Below, piece by piece: positions 24,065-35,299 of a stretch of 64,000 nt of DNA. A model generated the notes under the pieces. It saw only the letters and a list, made by a program, of their open reading frames with translations. It made no database searches and was not told the origin of the DNA. The position numbers and the translations under genes are program-made. Within the stretch, counting starts at the first letter, position 1; every line of letters starts with the position of its first letter. The stretch comes from Copromyces sp. CBS 386.78 (Eukaryota > Ascomycota > Sordariomycetes > Sordariales > Sordariaceae): assembly GCA_030685235.1 (NCBI GenBank), contig MU839144.1, forward strand, positions 62,001 through 126,000, in the 5' to 3' direction.

Positions 24065-27000
24065 AGCGCAGGGGGATATAGTGGTACAGCAGTGTAGGTA
24101 AAATGTGGGTTTATAAGGTTTGGTGGAGGCATTACTGTCCAGTCACTTGATAGAATATGGGAGGAATATGGATTGAGCCTAATGAGATGAGCTATGACTT
24201 CATGGGGCCGTTGCTACCACCTCATGCATAACATCGAGAGTTCCTCGCGAGACTGGAGAGAAAAGAAAAAGGAAGGGGCCCAAAACGCTTGTTTTCGGAT
24301 GCTCAACTCGAACGAGGAGATGTTGCTTGAGAGAGAAATTACTAGCTTTACACCAGTCAGCTGCCGCGTCTGCAGAAGTGCGCGATGGGAGAGACGCCGA
24401 TTATCGCTTGCCCAGCTGTATCGGAAAGGGCGAGTGCTGTACTGTGTTTGTGTGAAGGAGGAAGAGCGCGAAAGGTGGGCTGGTGAATTAGCAAATGAGG
24501 ACTTGGGCGGGAGGGAGGAAGGAAATGCCCAGCTTCGGTGGAACCTGGTCCTTCATGATCAGTTCCAGGTATTGTGCGGGAAGTTACTGTGCTATCTCTC
24601 TGCATACTGATTTGGTGGATAATGAGATAGTGCTGCATCTCATTACTCGTACCAGCCGAGTGCTGGTATTACAACTTCCAGGCCATTAATACATTTACAT
24701 TGGGTTGTAAATTCCAACTGTTGCAATATGCCTGCGATTATCATGGGAAAGTGTCAAGTTCTGATGTTTTCTACGTTCCTAACGCTTGTTTGTAGCCAAA
24801 CCTGGGCGTCTTGGTCAATAGCGAAAGCGTACCGTCCTTGTGAGTTCCCAAAAGCGATTTTGTCTGTCCTCTTTTGTGGATGAGTTGAAGTATACTTATT
24901 GTCGCCTCTCTAATTCCTTGGGGACTGTGTAAAAGCACCGCGCTCGATGTACTTGCCTATATCCGTTGGATTGCACACAGAAGGGATAAAGTATGGGTCG
25001 GGTAACCTTCTGACCTCCAGCAGACACTCAAGTTTTTGAGTAGGTTCTGACGATATTTCATGAAAATGAGGCCCATTCCGGAATCGGGGCATGATAATAA
25101 AGCCTGTCTACTCGATTACTCCTATTTGATACTTTTGTGCGGTGGCGTAAGTTTTCCAATTGTCTGATGGCTCAACGGGTGCCTGTGGACTTTGGTGTCC
25201 ACCAAGAATATCATCCGATCTCAGCTTGGTACATGAAGACTTTCGGTGGTTCCAGAGTCATCGCGCGAATGCCAATGCCGGCTTGGCTCTGCCTCATTTT
25301 TGTAGTTTTAATGAAGGGTCGGTCGCTTATCGTCTGGAATCAGGGGCGTATTCTGACTTGTTTTTGGCGATGATTGTTGGAGGCGGTTGGAAGTCGGGGA
25401 AAGGAAGCATATTAATGCTTAATTCCTATAGGCGATTATGTTGGAAGTCCGTGCTCTGGCTTCCATTCACCTGCACGCCCTTCCAGGGTATTTAGGCCGC
25501 CCTGGTTTCCGTTTTTCCTCTTCCGTTAGACAACTCCAATCAACCCTTTTTCGTTGTCGCCTTTTCCAGCCTCCATCAGATTATCTGAGGAGAGATGGCA
25601 GGTGAGTATTTGACGAGAGGCAGAATTTCACGCCGCGGCAAGCTTTGATGTGCATTTAATGGTTCACCGGGCTTCCGGCGCCGCATATATGCAATGCTTC
25701 CATTCACTTGATGCCGGTGGTCGGCAACCTTGCCCGGTCACTGTCTGAGGGACTAATAGCCATCTTTGAACACAGGAATGAATCAACATTCACGATGCCT
25801 TTCGTCTCAACTTTCAACTTGAACGCCACGGCGCCTCTGTCTCCTTCGTTCCCTACACACCTAGCGCAGATGTCCGCTTTTTGTTTCCCCGAAAAGTTGA
25901 CCGGCGTGGACAACACTCGCACGCGGACAAAGAATAGTTGCTGTGTACAGTACCCGAAGGGCGCCTCAAGCGCGTATGCGGCTCTGTCCGAGTATCAAAG
26001 TCAATGCCCGCTATAACCGGGCATCCTGCCAACAGCCCTACCGGTATTGAGTTTCAAGCCTGAAATAGGCTGACCGGGAGTGTTAGTCACGCCATAGCCA
26101 AAGCTCCAAGGGTCACATCGACCACTTTGCGGTTTTCCGATGCTAGGCGGTAAAAAGCTTGGATATCTAGACTCGCTCGAACACGGGAACTGCCATGACT
26201 CGAGTTTAGTATGAAGAAGATGAGGTTCGTCCCAAATGGGTCATGGGGTTGAGATGAGCCTCAATGTCAGACGCAAGCAATGTTCGTTAGTGGCAGTGCT
26301 GATCTGGCCAGTGGACACTGGGGACGTCATCCTCGGCGGAAGATGGGGTCTTTGACCTCGAGAACCACGAACTGGTAAAAACCATCCTCGAAGCAAACAA
26401 ACTGCCGAGAACTTTCGAGTCCGTTGTTCAAATAGGGCATGATCTTGAGTTTCGACGTGATCCACTGTGAACATCAGCAAAACAGCGATAAGGTGGACGA
26501 TAAGTTAGGCGGTCCTTAGTACCGAACAGGTCTTGGCGTCGATCTGCACATGCAGTTTCACGGCACTTTCGCCCAATGACGTCTTTAGCTCAGCCATCGT
26601 GAAGTGACCTTTAACACGTTCGGCTGCCTTTGCCAACGCAGTCTCGCAGATTTTAGCGTGCCCCAGGTTCGACCAATTTGAGTATCCATTCGTTCAATCG
26701 TTCGTTCGAAATGACTTTGGGAAAGAGGAAAGTCAAGGGACAGGGCAGGAACCGCAGGGAACTCCACCAACCTCGGAGTATCATTCTTCACTCCTCGGAG
26801 ACCGGTATAAAAACAGTCACATGTCTAGAACAAAATGGCCACCCATGATGGTTGTGTAATGTCCGTTGTCCACATTGTTTCTTGAGACTGGCTTTGCCTC
26901 TCCAAGGTTCACGGGAAGACGTCAGTCAACTCCCGTGATGTCGGCGTTAGGCGGGCGCTATTGACTGCAAGCACTGACGGGTCGGGTGGGCCTTGTCAAG

Positions 27001-27633
27001 GACACCAGACAATAGGATTGTTAGCACGTGCACACAAAATAGGCGTGGTTCTTAGCAGTCATTAGCAGGCTGTACATAAACCCTCGACCAAGTGGGAACC
27101 CAAGGTACCCCATACTATTGCAGCGCGGGGCGCGGGCAGGCAGGTCTCCACTTCCACAACTGCATCGGTCGTTCCCGCTAGCCTTTTCCTCACCAAGTCC
27201 CCGGTCTGAAGTGGTGTCCTTCATTCTTTCAACCGATTTTCCAGTGTTCCGATTCCTGCGCGCGCGTTGGGAGCCAGTGTCTGTCTCTGTGGCAACATTC
27301 GAAAGACGACAACCCGGTAATTCGCAACCCTCTCTGACTTTCATCGTCATTGCACTTCGTCCGATTCCCAGTCGCAATTTGCACTTCCGAAGCTCCAGAC
27401 AGCGATCAGAAACTGATACGAACAACAACGGCTAATTCAACCAACCTCACCAAGAAGACGTTCCAACGACGATAACAACCTCTACAAGTTTTTACTGTAC
27501 ATTCCGAGGCTCCGACCCAATTAGCGACACCGGTACTCTTTCCCGCGATACCAGCGATCTAGATCCCGTCCTTTCGATACCCTAACCCGCTCCATTCCGT
27601 TCCTGCGGTTTTCCGAAAAACCGATAAATCACA
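24065..27633. other. Gene-poor 3.5-kb region
   Basis: Only one weak gene candidate (25595-26016) is seen here. A TATAAAA at 26806-26812 stands upstream of no usable open frame. The right end, from about 27100, is C/T-rich and probably holds the promoter and leader of the NEDD8 protease gene. No repeats of note were seen by eye. Confidence 0.45.
25595..26016 (+). CDS. Weak candidate small two-exon gene
   Basis: A C/T-rich leader-like tract (25500-25590) runs into AGAGATGGCAG followed at once by the consensus donor GTGAGT (25602). That is the usual look of a fungal start codon and first intron. If the intron ends at AATAG (25759), the second exon 25760..26016 reads in frame to a TAA and gives 87 residues (MAAIFEHRNESTFTM...). 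If the later acceptor ACAG (25775) is used, the frame stops after 15 residues. No branch site sits at a good distance from 25759. The product resembles nothing I know. This may be a small gene, a decayed one, or chance. Confidence 0.22.
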
Positions 27634-28929
27634 ATGCCAGGCTTCCGGCGGAAAATCACAAAACACTTTGGAGATTCGGTGAGCAGCCCGCGTTCCGTCC
27701 CGTGCGTTCTACAAGTTCTGGAGGTCCATGGTCAGAGGGCGACGACAAGCAAGCTGAGGCTGGCTTTGGCGCCGGGGTTGTGCTACCTCGGTCTGGAGTG
27801 ACCGAGTAGTAGCCGCCTTTGCCAGAGCGCCACGGAGACGACAGCTTCTGGTTGCCCGGCCGATACAAGAAAGAGAATGTCGAGCTATTCACATTGGTCG
27901 CCCCTGCCTGTAGGATGCCGGGTCATGACTTGGCGGAATGACGAGTTCGCGTAACTAGGCGCATTACAGCGTTACTGGAGAAGCAGACTTTGGCTAACAA
28001 CAACAACAACACTTCGCTTAGCTCACACCTTCAAAACCATATCTCTCCTACCATGACATTCTCCGTATGTGGATCGGTCTGGCACATGTCTGTTGACCTC
28101 GATCTGACTTGGGGGTGATTAGTGACGAGTGACGATATCGTCTCGCTCAAGTATGATTGGCTTACCGATAACGTATGTTTCTCCCCTTGTCGTGGTCGCT
28201 GTTGGTCGCTAACCTGGTTATAGAACATTGCCTTTTGGGAAGAGTATGTCCCTGTTTACGCATGCCATTCATTTTCCTCCCCCTTCGTCCTACATCTGAC
28301 ATCCATACTCTAGATGGCTCGAGAGAGAGGTCCTCCCCAAGTACCCGCGCGCCCACATCGTCCTCCTACGACCTAGCATAACGTTCCTACTTATGCAAGC
28401 CATCGACCTCAAGAGCATCGGCAGCGCACTGCCGGACTTCAGAAAAACAACGCACATCTTCCTACCCGTCAACGACAGCCGGGACCGCGAGCGCGCCGAC
28501 GGCGGTTCCCATTGGTCGCTCCTCGTCGTGTCGGTCATCGACCGTGTTGCGTTCCACTACGACTCGCTCGGTGGTGCCAACTTTTACGAAGCCCAAAAGT
28601 GTACGGAACGTCTCAGCCGGGTGCTCGGCCACTCACTGCGGTTCCACCAGATGGAGGACTCGCCCCAGCAGGGCAACAACAGCGACTGCGGCGTCTACGT
28701 CTGCATCGTGATGCGCCACCTCCTCATCAAGAGGCTGCTCAACGCCAACTCGAACGAGAAAGTGTCCATGTCCATGGCAAACAAGGTGATCGACAGCTCG
28801 GGCGGCCGCAAGGAGATGATGCAGATTATCGAGTCGTTACGGAAGGAGGGCGAGAGGAGACGGAGTTTGAGCCCTATGTCGACGTCGTCGAAATCCGGAT
28901 CGTCAAAGACACCGCCCCGCATTGAGTAG
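27634..28929 (+). CDS. NEDD8-specific protease (DEN1/NEP1/SENP8 type, C48 family)
   Basis: Five exons, 27634..27678, 28022..28064, 28123..28172, 28224..28243 and 28314..28929, give 257 residues. Exon 4 is only 20 nt. The exon 2 frame is fixed by the family sequence: it reads KPYLSYHDILLTSDDI and joins to DWLTDNNIAFWEEWLE, as in DEN1 proteins. The Ulp1-type catalytic triad is His119 (GGSHWSLLVV), Asp136 (HYDSLGG) and Cys178 (NNSDCGVYVC), with Gln172 for the oxyanion hole. DEN1 enzymes process NEDD8 and strip it from targets; in Aspergillus the relative DenA acts in light-dependent development. The C-terminal 30 residues are Ser/Arg-rich and probably disordered. Intron 1 is 343 nt, with a CTAAC branch site followed by an (AAC) run and a CTTAG acceptor. 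Confidence 0.92.
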
Positions 28930-29778
28930 TAGTGCGACCAGCTAGCTTGGCTGTTTGTTGTTGATTGTGTGTGTTGGACAGATGATATCCGCCCTGTCTC
29001 AGAAGAAGGTTTCGGCTCACACAGGCAAAGAAAACAAGAAGTGTAGGGATACCCTTTGACGAGAGTGCGCATCCCCGTTGGAAGAAGGCTGGATCATGGA
29101 ACCTTTCACTGGCAATATTCCCGCACCACTGAGTGCAACAGTGCGTGCAACGGGGAAACTCTTTTTTTGGTCACAGCGTGGAGATGAACCATTTTCACTG
29201 AAGGAGTCATCAGCACAAAGCGCGGCGTCAAACTGACAGCGAAGAGGCGTTCACAGGCGTTAGGATTCAAGCCAAGTGCGGTAACAAACATGGCGCCGCG
29301 CATAATGGTTTTCGCTGCGGTGGCTTTACAGAAAGAAACTTACATGATATTTCAAGCGGATGGCCTCCGCCCCGGCTTCGAGAGCTTGCAAGTGCTGAGA
29401 CGTTCGAAGTCCATAGTATCTAGCATAGGAGGGGATATTTGCATTATGGCATTGTGGCCTATTTTCAGGCGTACGTATATGGCTTACAAACGTGGTCCCT
29501 TTTTTTTTTCTCTTTTTTTTTTTGGATCTCTGTACCCAGTTTCTTATAGCAGTCCTCATGACTCTTTCATGTCTCGCATCCTCCTTTAGGTAGCAACAAC
29601 GTTTCACTTGTAGCGAATCGAGCAAGCTGAAACAAAGGGATATACACCTCCCAATCGATTCAGAAACTGAAGCATAAATAAAATGAACAGAATTGGTACA
29701 CATATGCCTCTCGAACGCCAGAAACCCAACAACAACAAAGTGAAAGCAAAAAGACCAGGAACATTCGACATTGACGGA
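28930..29778. other. Convergent 3' region, NEDD8 protease / Slx9
   Basis: About 850 bp between two converging genes. T-rich runs lie at 29500-29520. No open frame of note. Confidence 0.5.
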
Positions 29779-30614
29779 TCAAGCCGTCTTCCCCAAGAAA
29801 GCAGGGTTCTGCTCCATCGTAGCAGAGATAAACCCCCTCAGCGCCGCCCACCTATTCGTCGTCACCGGTTGTTGTTGTTGTTGTTGCGTTGTCGTCGCCG
29901 TCTGTGTTGCCCGTCCCTGTGTCGTCTGCTGCTGCTGCTCAACCTCCATCACCGGCGCCGCCACCGCAGCCTGCCCAGGAACCTCCTTAACCGTAGCCAA
30001 CTGCGCCAGACTCCTTCCAAACCGATCCATCTCCGTCTTGACCACCTTCTCCTTCCTCTTCAGCGCGCCCGGTCTCGTCTTCAAACTCTTATGCCTGACC
30101 CTCCCCATCGCCTCCTGCATCTTATCCATCGTCTTGCCACTCGCCTCATCCTCGCGCATTTCGTCGCTAATCTCCCCAAGGACATCGCCCAGACTCTCAA
30201 GACTGGTGACGAGCTTTTTTGACGGTCTGCGACGCTTTAATTTGCGAGAACCGGACCCAGGCGCGGCCTTGGCGATCCGGGATACAAAGGCATTGTGTTT
30301 AATGGTGCGCTTGTCTTTTTTCGAGTCGATAAAGGAGTCGGACACTACGTTGTTTTCGCGGTGGAGCTTGCGTGGTAGCAAAGGGTCGGCGAGGCGCTTG
30401 AGAGCTTTTTCGCGGGCGGAGAGGCGCTTGCCGGGGGTGGGGGCTGTTGGGGCCTGTTGGGAACTTGGATTAGTTGTGAGGTCCATGGGGAGGGGGGAAG
30501 GATGATGGTGATGGCTATGGCAGCGGCGACTGGCTGGGGGGAAGGAATGGGAACGGGACTGTGGTGGTGGTTGGTCGGCTTGGGTCGGTTGGTTCAAGGA
30601 GGACGACGTACCAT
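29779..30614 (-). CDS. Slx9-like ribosome biogenesis protein
   Basis: The main exon 30453..29779 encodes the conserved part: GKRLSAREKALKRLADPLLPRKLHRE, a SFIDSKKDKRTIKHNAFVSRI motif, a basic KLKRRRPSKKLVTSLESL region, and a C-terminal RWAALRGFISATMEQN. This order is typical of Slx9, a nucleolar factor for 40S subunit assembly and export. The best start is an ATG at 30614 that is followed directly by a GTACGT donor. Splicing to the CCAACAG acceptor (30454), which has an ACTAAT branch-like site, gives MAPTAPTPGKRLSA and 225 residues. The first coding exon would then be the start codon alone. Without splicing, the frame is open further upstream to about 30762, with a Pro/His-rich extension that looks non-native. 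A Gln-rich stretch (residues about 175-205) precedes the C-terminal motif. Confidence 0.8.
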
Positions 30615-31287
30615 GATGATTGTGTTTCTTCAGTTTGAACTCTGGTCGCAATCGATTCAGGCTGGGTGTGACGGGAGGTAGGCGCGCGCGAGGTGGTTCA
30701 AGAGTCGATGATATGCTGGCTGGTTTCAAGGAGAAAATGGAGACTGGATGGAGTTGAACCACGCGCGCGCGGGACCTCGATTGACCACAATCGTTTGCTC
30801 ACCAGGATTGACGGGAGTGATGGCCCGGGCAGAATTGACTTTTGAGTGGAGCCGCTAATCGATAACGCCAGGGCGTGAACGTGCAAGAAAATCCTCACCG
30901 CCTACGCCTCCGCTACAGGGGACCGAGCTATGTGCCAAGAAGTGACTGCAGTGATCATTCAGTGGGGTTGATTCAGCCCTATGGCTTCGTTGTTTCCTTT
31001 TTGTTCATCAAGTTCAGGTGAAAGAAAGCCGAACGCGATGAGGGCAGACTGTGAAGGAGTAGAGGTTCAATGTGGAGCTTGACACTGTCTGAGCATTGGA
31101 AGCTTGTTGAAACTACCTCTAGGAAATCGTCAACCACAATGGAAACGAATCTGGAAGCTCTTTGATTGATACATATCACGACGGATAGCTAAGGTAGCTG
31201 CCCCGCATTCGCTATCACTGACACGATAACCGGCGACTTTTATCACATTCCTCCAACGTTCCAAGTTTCTTTCCTCAACACAACACG
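30615..31287. other. Divergent promoter, Slx9 / Uba4
   Basis: About 670 bp separating two housekeeping genes. No TATA box stands out. A CG-alternating run (CGCGCGCG) lies at about 30763-30770. Confidence 0.5.
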
Positions 31288-32828
31288 ATGAACACCAGTT
31301 CAAGCCAACATGGCTCAAGTAGCTCTGTCCCTCGGGACACGAGTTGCCCTCTCACAGAAGAGGAGCTCGACCGATACTCCCGCCAGATGATCGTCCCCGG
31401 AATGGGCAAGGAAGGTGTGCCCTTTCCCTTCCCCCCCTCCTCTACGTCACTTTTTGGGCCACCAAATATTACCCCTGAACAAAAGTAAACAAACAAACCA
31501 AACATAGTTAGTCACTAACACACATCCGCCCAGCCCAACTCCGTCTCCTAAACGCCAAAGTCCTCATCATCGGCGCCGGCGGTCTCGGCTGTCCAGCGGC
31601 ACAATACCTCGCCGGCGCCGGCATCGGCACCATCGGCCTCGTCGACGGCGACGTGGTCGAGCGGTCCAACCTGCACCGCCAAGTCGGCCATTCCACCTCC
31701 CGCATCGGACAACCCAAAGTATCCTCCCTCATGACCCACCTGAAAGGTCTCAATCCCCTCCCGAATTACATGGCCCACGAATGCCACATGACCCCCCTCA
31801 ACGCCGCCGACCTCGTCGCGCCGTACGACCTCATCCTCGACTGCACCGACAACCCCGCCACGCGCTACCTCATCTCGGACGTCTGCGTGCTCCTCGAAAA
31901 ACCCCTCGTGTCAGCCGCCTCCGTGCAGACCTCGGGGCAGATAATCGTGCTCAACTGCCCTCCCACCCCGCAAGGTCAGCTAGAGGGCGGGCCCTACCCG
32001 CCTTGCTACAGATGCTGCTTCAAGAAACCGCCGCCGGCCAACGCGCAGCTCTCGTGCGGCGAGGCGGGCATTTTGGGGCCCGTGGTGGGCTTAATGGGTG
32101 TGGCGCAGGCGGGGGAGGCCATCAAGATTTTGGCTTCTGCTCTTCACGTTTCGCCGTCAAAAAAAGGGACACCGAGACACCCGGTTGAGCCAACGCTGTT
32201 GCTGTACTCGTATTCGCTTACTTCTTTCTTGTCGCCGTTTACGTTCCGAGCGCTAAAGATGGCGCCGAGGAAGAAGAACTGCTTTGCTTGTGGCGAGGGG
32301 AGTCAGGCGCGGTTGACGCTGGAGGGGTTGAAGAGGGGAGAACCGGATTACGAGTTTTTTTGTGGCGGGTTGGGCTCGGGGCCGAAGCAGGGAGTGTTGT
32401 CGGAGGCGGAGAGGATTTCGCCGAGGGAGTTTGTGGAGAGGGTACAGCAACAAGGCAAGGAAGAAGGAAAAGGCAAGTATGTGGTACTGGATACGAGGGA
32501 GAAGGAACATTTTAGCTTTGGAAGCATTGAGGGAGCGGTTAATGTGCCGTTTGGGAAGTTGTTGAGTAAGGCTGCGCAGCTGAAGCGGAGCGGGGAGACG
32601 CCGGAGGTGGAGGATATTCTACCGCCAGAGGTGAAGATCGAGGATGGTGGTGGAGACGAGAACGTCCCAATATACGTGGTCTGTAGAAGGGGGTTGGACT
32701 CGCAGGAGGCAGTGGAAAAGTTGAAGGAGATGGGACTGGATAGAGGGGGGAAGAGAAAGATTGTGGATATTGCTGGAGGAATGAAGGCTTGGAAGGAGCA
32801 GGTTGATCCAAGTTTTCCGTATCTATAG
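31288..32828 (+). CDS. Uba4/MOCS3-type adenylyltransferase and sulfurtransferase
   Basis: Two exons, 31288..31414 and 31534..32828, give 473 residues. The E1-like ThiF/MoeB domain holds the ATP loop GAGGLGC (residues 56-62), the DGDVVERSNLHRQ segment, the zinc cysteines C200/C203 (CYRC), with the second pair in KKNCFACG, and the catalytic Cys217 in QLSCGEAGILG. A rhodanese domain follows, ending in the persulfide loop with Cys426 (VVCRRGLDSQ). Uba4 adenylates the C-terminal glycine of Urm1 and passes sulfur to it, which feeds tRNA wobble-uridine thiolation and protein urmylation. In filamentous fungi the same enzyme also serves the small molybdopterin synthase subunit (cnx function). It acts in the cytosol. 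A TTS-rich N-terminal tail precedes LTEEELDRYSRQ, the usual family start region. Confidence 0.95.
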
Positions 32829-33133
32829 ACGCAGGGTATCTGGCCTTTGGAGGAGATGGGTCATATTGTCTGCTATGACGAGTTCCTCTGGACATACATA
32901 CAAAGTACACCTATAGAATAGAAAGTCTCCAGGACAATTGAAAGACAAGAAAATGGTTCTTTAATAACAGAGCATAGCCAGTCCCATGGTTCCAATCAAT
33001 GCCCCCTGCGGTATCTGTACTCGTACATATCACCACGGCCTGACATCAAGTCATCATATCATTTCTTCCAAGCTTCCGCGGCTCCCCAGATGTCGAGCAC
33101 AACGCAATTTCAGTGTTTTCCTGTCGATGTCGA
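32829..33133. other. Convergent 3' region, Uba4 / Pam17
   Basis: About 300 bp of 3' sequence; nothing else is seen. Confidence 0.5.
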
Positions 33134-34030
33134 TTAAACAAAGGTGGTGCGCTTCTTGTTGAAGGCCCTCTGGTCCTTGAGCCATTGTCTGTAGCCAGCA
33201 ACGCTGGAGATCTTCTCGCCGTAGAAATCGGGAACTGATTGCAGTCATGTTAGCACAGCTGATCCATACTCTTTCAATCGCAGCAGCTGCCTTGTCCAAT
33301 TCTTAGTCCGAAATGGAGAAAACATACCAGGGTTACCCATAGAGCTAGCGCTGGGATCAACACGGTGCTTCTTGATCCGCGCAAAGAACTGGCCCTCCTT
33401 GATGGCCATCTGACCTCTATACTTGCTCTTCATCGCGTTGAACACCATGCCGCCGATGCCAGGACCCATCAGCCAGCCCAGCGCGCCGAAGCTGGCCGTC
33501 ATCAGACCGATCGCAAACATGGGCTCCAGCGGCACCTGCGACACCATGTGGTCGGCCACACCCGTGCTCAGAACCGCGCCGCCGGCTCCCGACGTCACCA
33601 GCGTCATGATCACGCTGAAGACCAGCTGCACCCTCCGCCTGGTCTTGCGCAGCTTGAAGAAGGTGTTCCAGTCCAGCACGGGCTCCCCGGCGTGGGCGGC
33701 TGCTTGCGCCGCAGCGGCGGCTTCGGCAGCGTCGGCGTCGAGCTCGGCATCGGAGCGCGGGCGGGTGCTGGTGCTGGGGGAAGAAGAAGAAGCTCTGCGG
33801 AGCTGCTGCTGGGCTTGTTGTTGTTGGGCGCCGCGGAAACGGAGGACGAGGGCAGAAGGTGTCGTCGAGAGATGGCGTGCAGAGGTAGTCGGTTGTTGGA
33901 GCTTGATGGTATTCATGGAGAATGAGGGCGAGCAGGTGCAGGCGGCGGTGCGGAGGAGCATGGGCTGGAGGGCGCCGGAGGACCGGCTAACGCCTGCGCG
34001 GAGCATCGTTGTTGCTGTTGAGCTGAGCAT
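33134..34030 (-). CDS. Pam17, mitochondrial import motor subunit
   Basis: Exons 34030..33328 and 33234..33134 are joined by a 93-nt intron (GTATGT donor, AATCAG acceptor) to give 267 residues. The N-terminus (about 1-80) is Arg/Ser/Thr/Gln-rich without acidic residues, including ARHLSTTPSALVLRFRG, and is a mitochondrial presequence. Residues 115-200 carry DWNTFFKLRKTRRRVQL followed by two membrane helices (about 135-160 and 170-195), as in Pam17 of the inner-membrane TIM23 complex. The last exon carries the conserved DFYGEKISSVAGYRQWLKDQ ending in KKRTTFV. Pam17 helps assemble the presequence-translocase-associated motor. The Gln/Ala-rich linker (QQQQAQQQ and AAEAAAAAQAAA) is expanded. Confidence 0.92.
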
Positions 34031-34318
34031 TTGTGTAAAAGTATGGTGTGTATGTGTGTCTGTGTGTGTTTCGACGGAGAAATCGGTCGAGTCGTGACTA
34101 TGTGAATTGGCTTGGATTCGAGGTCTGGTGTAAAGTTGAGAGCTCTAGAATAAGGTCCCGGTTGAACAATGGATCGAAGTGCGTAATTTGGTGGGGTGGG
34201 GATGGGCGAAGAATCGAGGTCGGTGGATGCAGTGACGAAAACCCACGGTCTTTCGACAAAGTTCGCTGTGATGCAAGAGCCAGTGTGCTGTCTTTAGCGG
34301 CTATGGCCGCTGCAGCTA

Positions 34319-34340
34319 CCTGTAGGTACGTACCTACAGG
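34319..34340. repeat. Perfect 22-bp palindrome
   Basis: CCTGTAGGTAC is followed directly by its reverse complement GTACCTACAGG. The half-site TAGGTAC/GTACCTA relates it to the TACCTAGGTA motifs at 19.7, 21.0-21.3, 37.7, 43.3 and 47.8 kb. Confidence 0.85.
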
Positions 34341-34699
34341 GGCTTGCTGCCCGTGTCCAGCAGGGCAGCTCTGGGGTTAGGTTCCACTTGCAATGCCCCG
34401 GGCTCTGCGATAACCCTGGCTCGGAAACCGATAAGATAACAGCCCTGCGCATCTTGCACATAAAACCATCGCCGAGTTGTCAACTTCCAACTGATTCACT
34501 ATCAATGAAATAGGTAGACAGACGATGACTGTGAGGAGTCAATGGGCCTCTCATTCATTAAGGAATGGTTGAGATGTACATGACTTGAGCATCTTTATGA
34601 CAACAGCATAGTTCTGTTTAATGTTTCATGACACAAGGTTGGTCAGGGGACCGGATACTTTTAAGTGAACGTTGGTCAACCGCTGAACCTCTACAGAGT

Positions 34700-34865
34700 C
34701 TAGACTCTAAGCTATAAATACGAAAAGAAGGTAAATAACAATATAAAACTAAACAAAATAATTCAAATGTTAATTAAATATTATTATAAATAGGAGTATA
34801 AATACTAAATAACTTTGTGTTTTTTATTTTATACTTTTATATACAAATTTAATATATTATAAAGT
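34700..34865. other. AT-rich block, probable RIP-mutated relic
   Basis: By direct count 34741-34860 holds 13 G or C in 120 bases, about 89% A+T, against roughly half in the flanks. The block is rich in TA steps and poor in CA/TG. This is the footprint left by repeat-induced point mutation in Neurospora, which turns CpA into TpA in duplicated DNA. No open frame or terminal repeat survives, so the parent element cannot be named. Confidence 0.6.
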
Positions 34866-35299
34866 ATCTAGCTTGTAGCCTTATCAAATTGCTCTTATCG
34901 CCACTGTTATGTATTACGTATAGTTTATTTAATGGGCCGACATTTTCCCGCCTTGGCGTTAGTTTATACCTAAGGGTCGACGCGCTGGATAAACAGCACG
35001 GCGCCAACTTAACCATCATCAACCCACAAGCAATCCTCTCTCGAAACACATCACGACATGGCGACCGACAAGCTTCGTCGAGGCGCGGTTCGGCAGTAAA
35101 CCAGCGCTGTTCCAATGGCGCATCTTGAGGAATTAACGGCCATCGTCTTTCTGCCCTTACGCGACAAGTCTCGCGCTTTCGGCCCCTTCCTCCACAGCTG
35201 CGCGGGCCACTCTCTCGGGGCGCGTCGCACACGCCCACTTGAACCCAACCACCGACTCCAAACCATTCAGTTTCACATACCATCCACCTAAAATACACA

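Larger units (their letters stand above)
34031..35299. other. Divergent region, Pam17 / cdp-2, with palindrome and AT-rich relic
   Basis: This 1.27-kb gap holds a perfect 22-bp palindrome (34319-34340), a GC-rich hairpin just after it (GCTGCCC at 34346-34352 with GGGCAGC at 34363-34369) and a strongly A+T-rich block at about 34700-34865. Normal composition returns before the cdp-2 leader. Confidence 0.7.

Noticed and set aside
29779..30762. Long unspliced 327-residue version of the Slx9 protein
   Set aside because: The extra N-terminal part is Pro/His-rich and unlike the family; the spliced MAPTAPTPGKRL start fits better.
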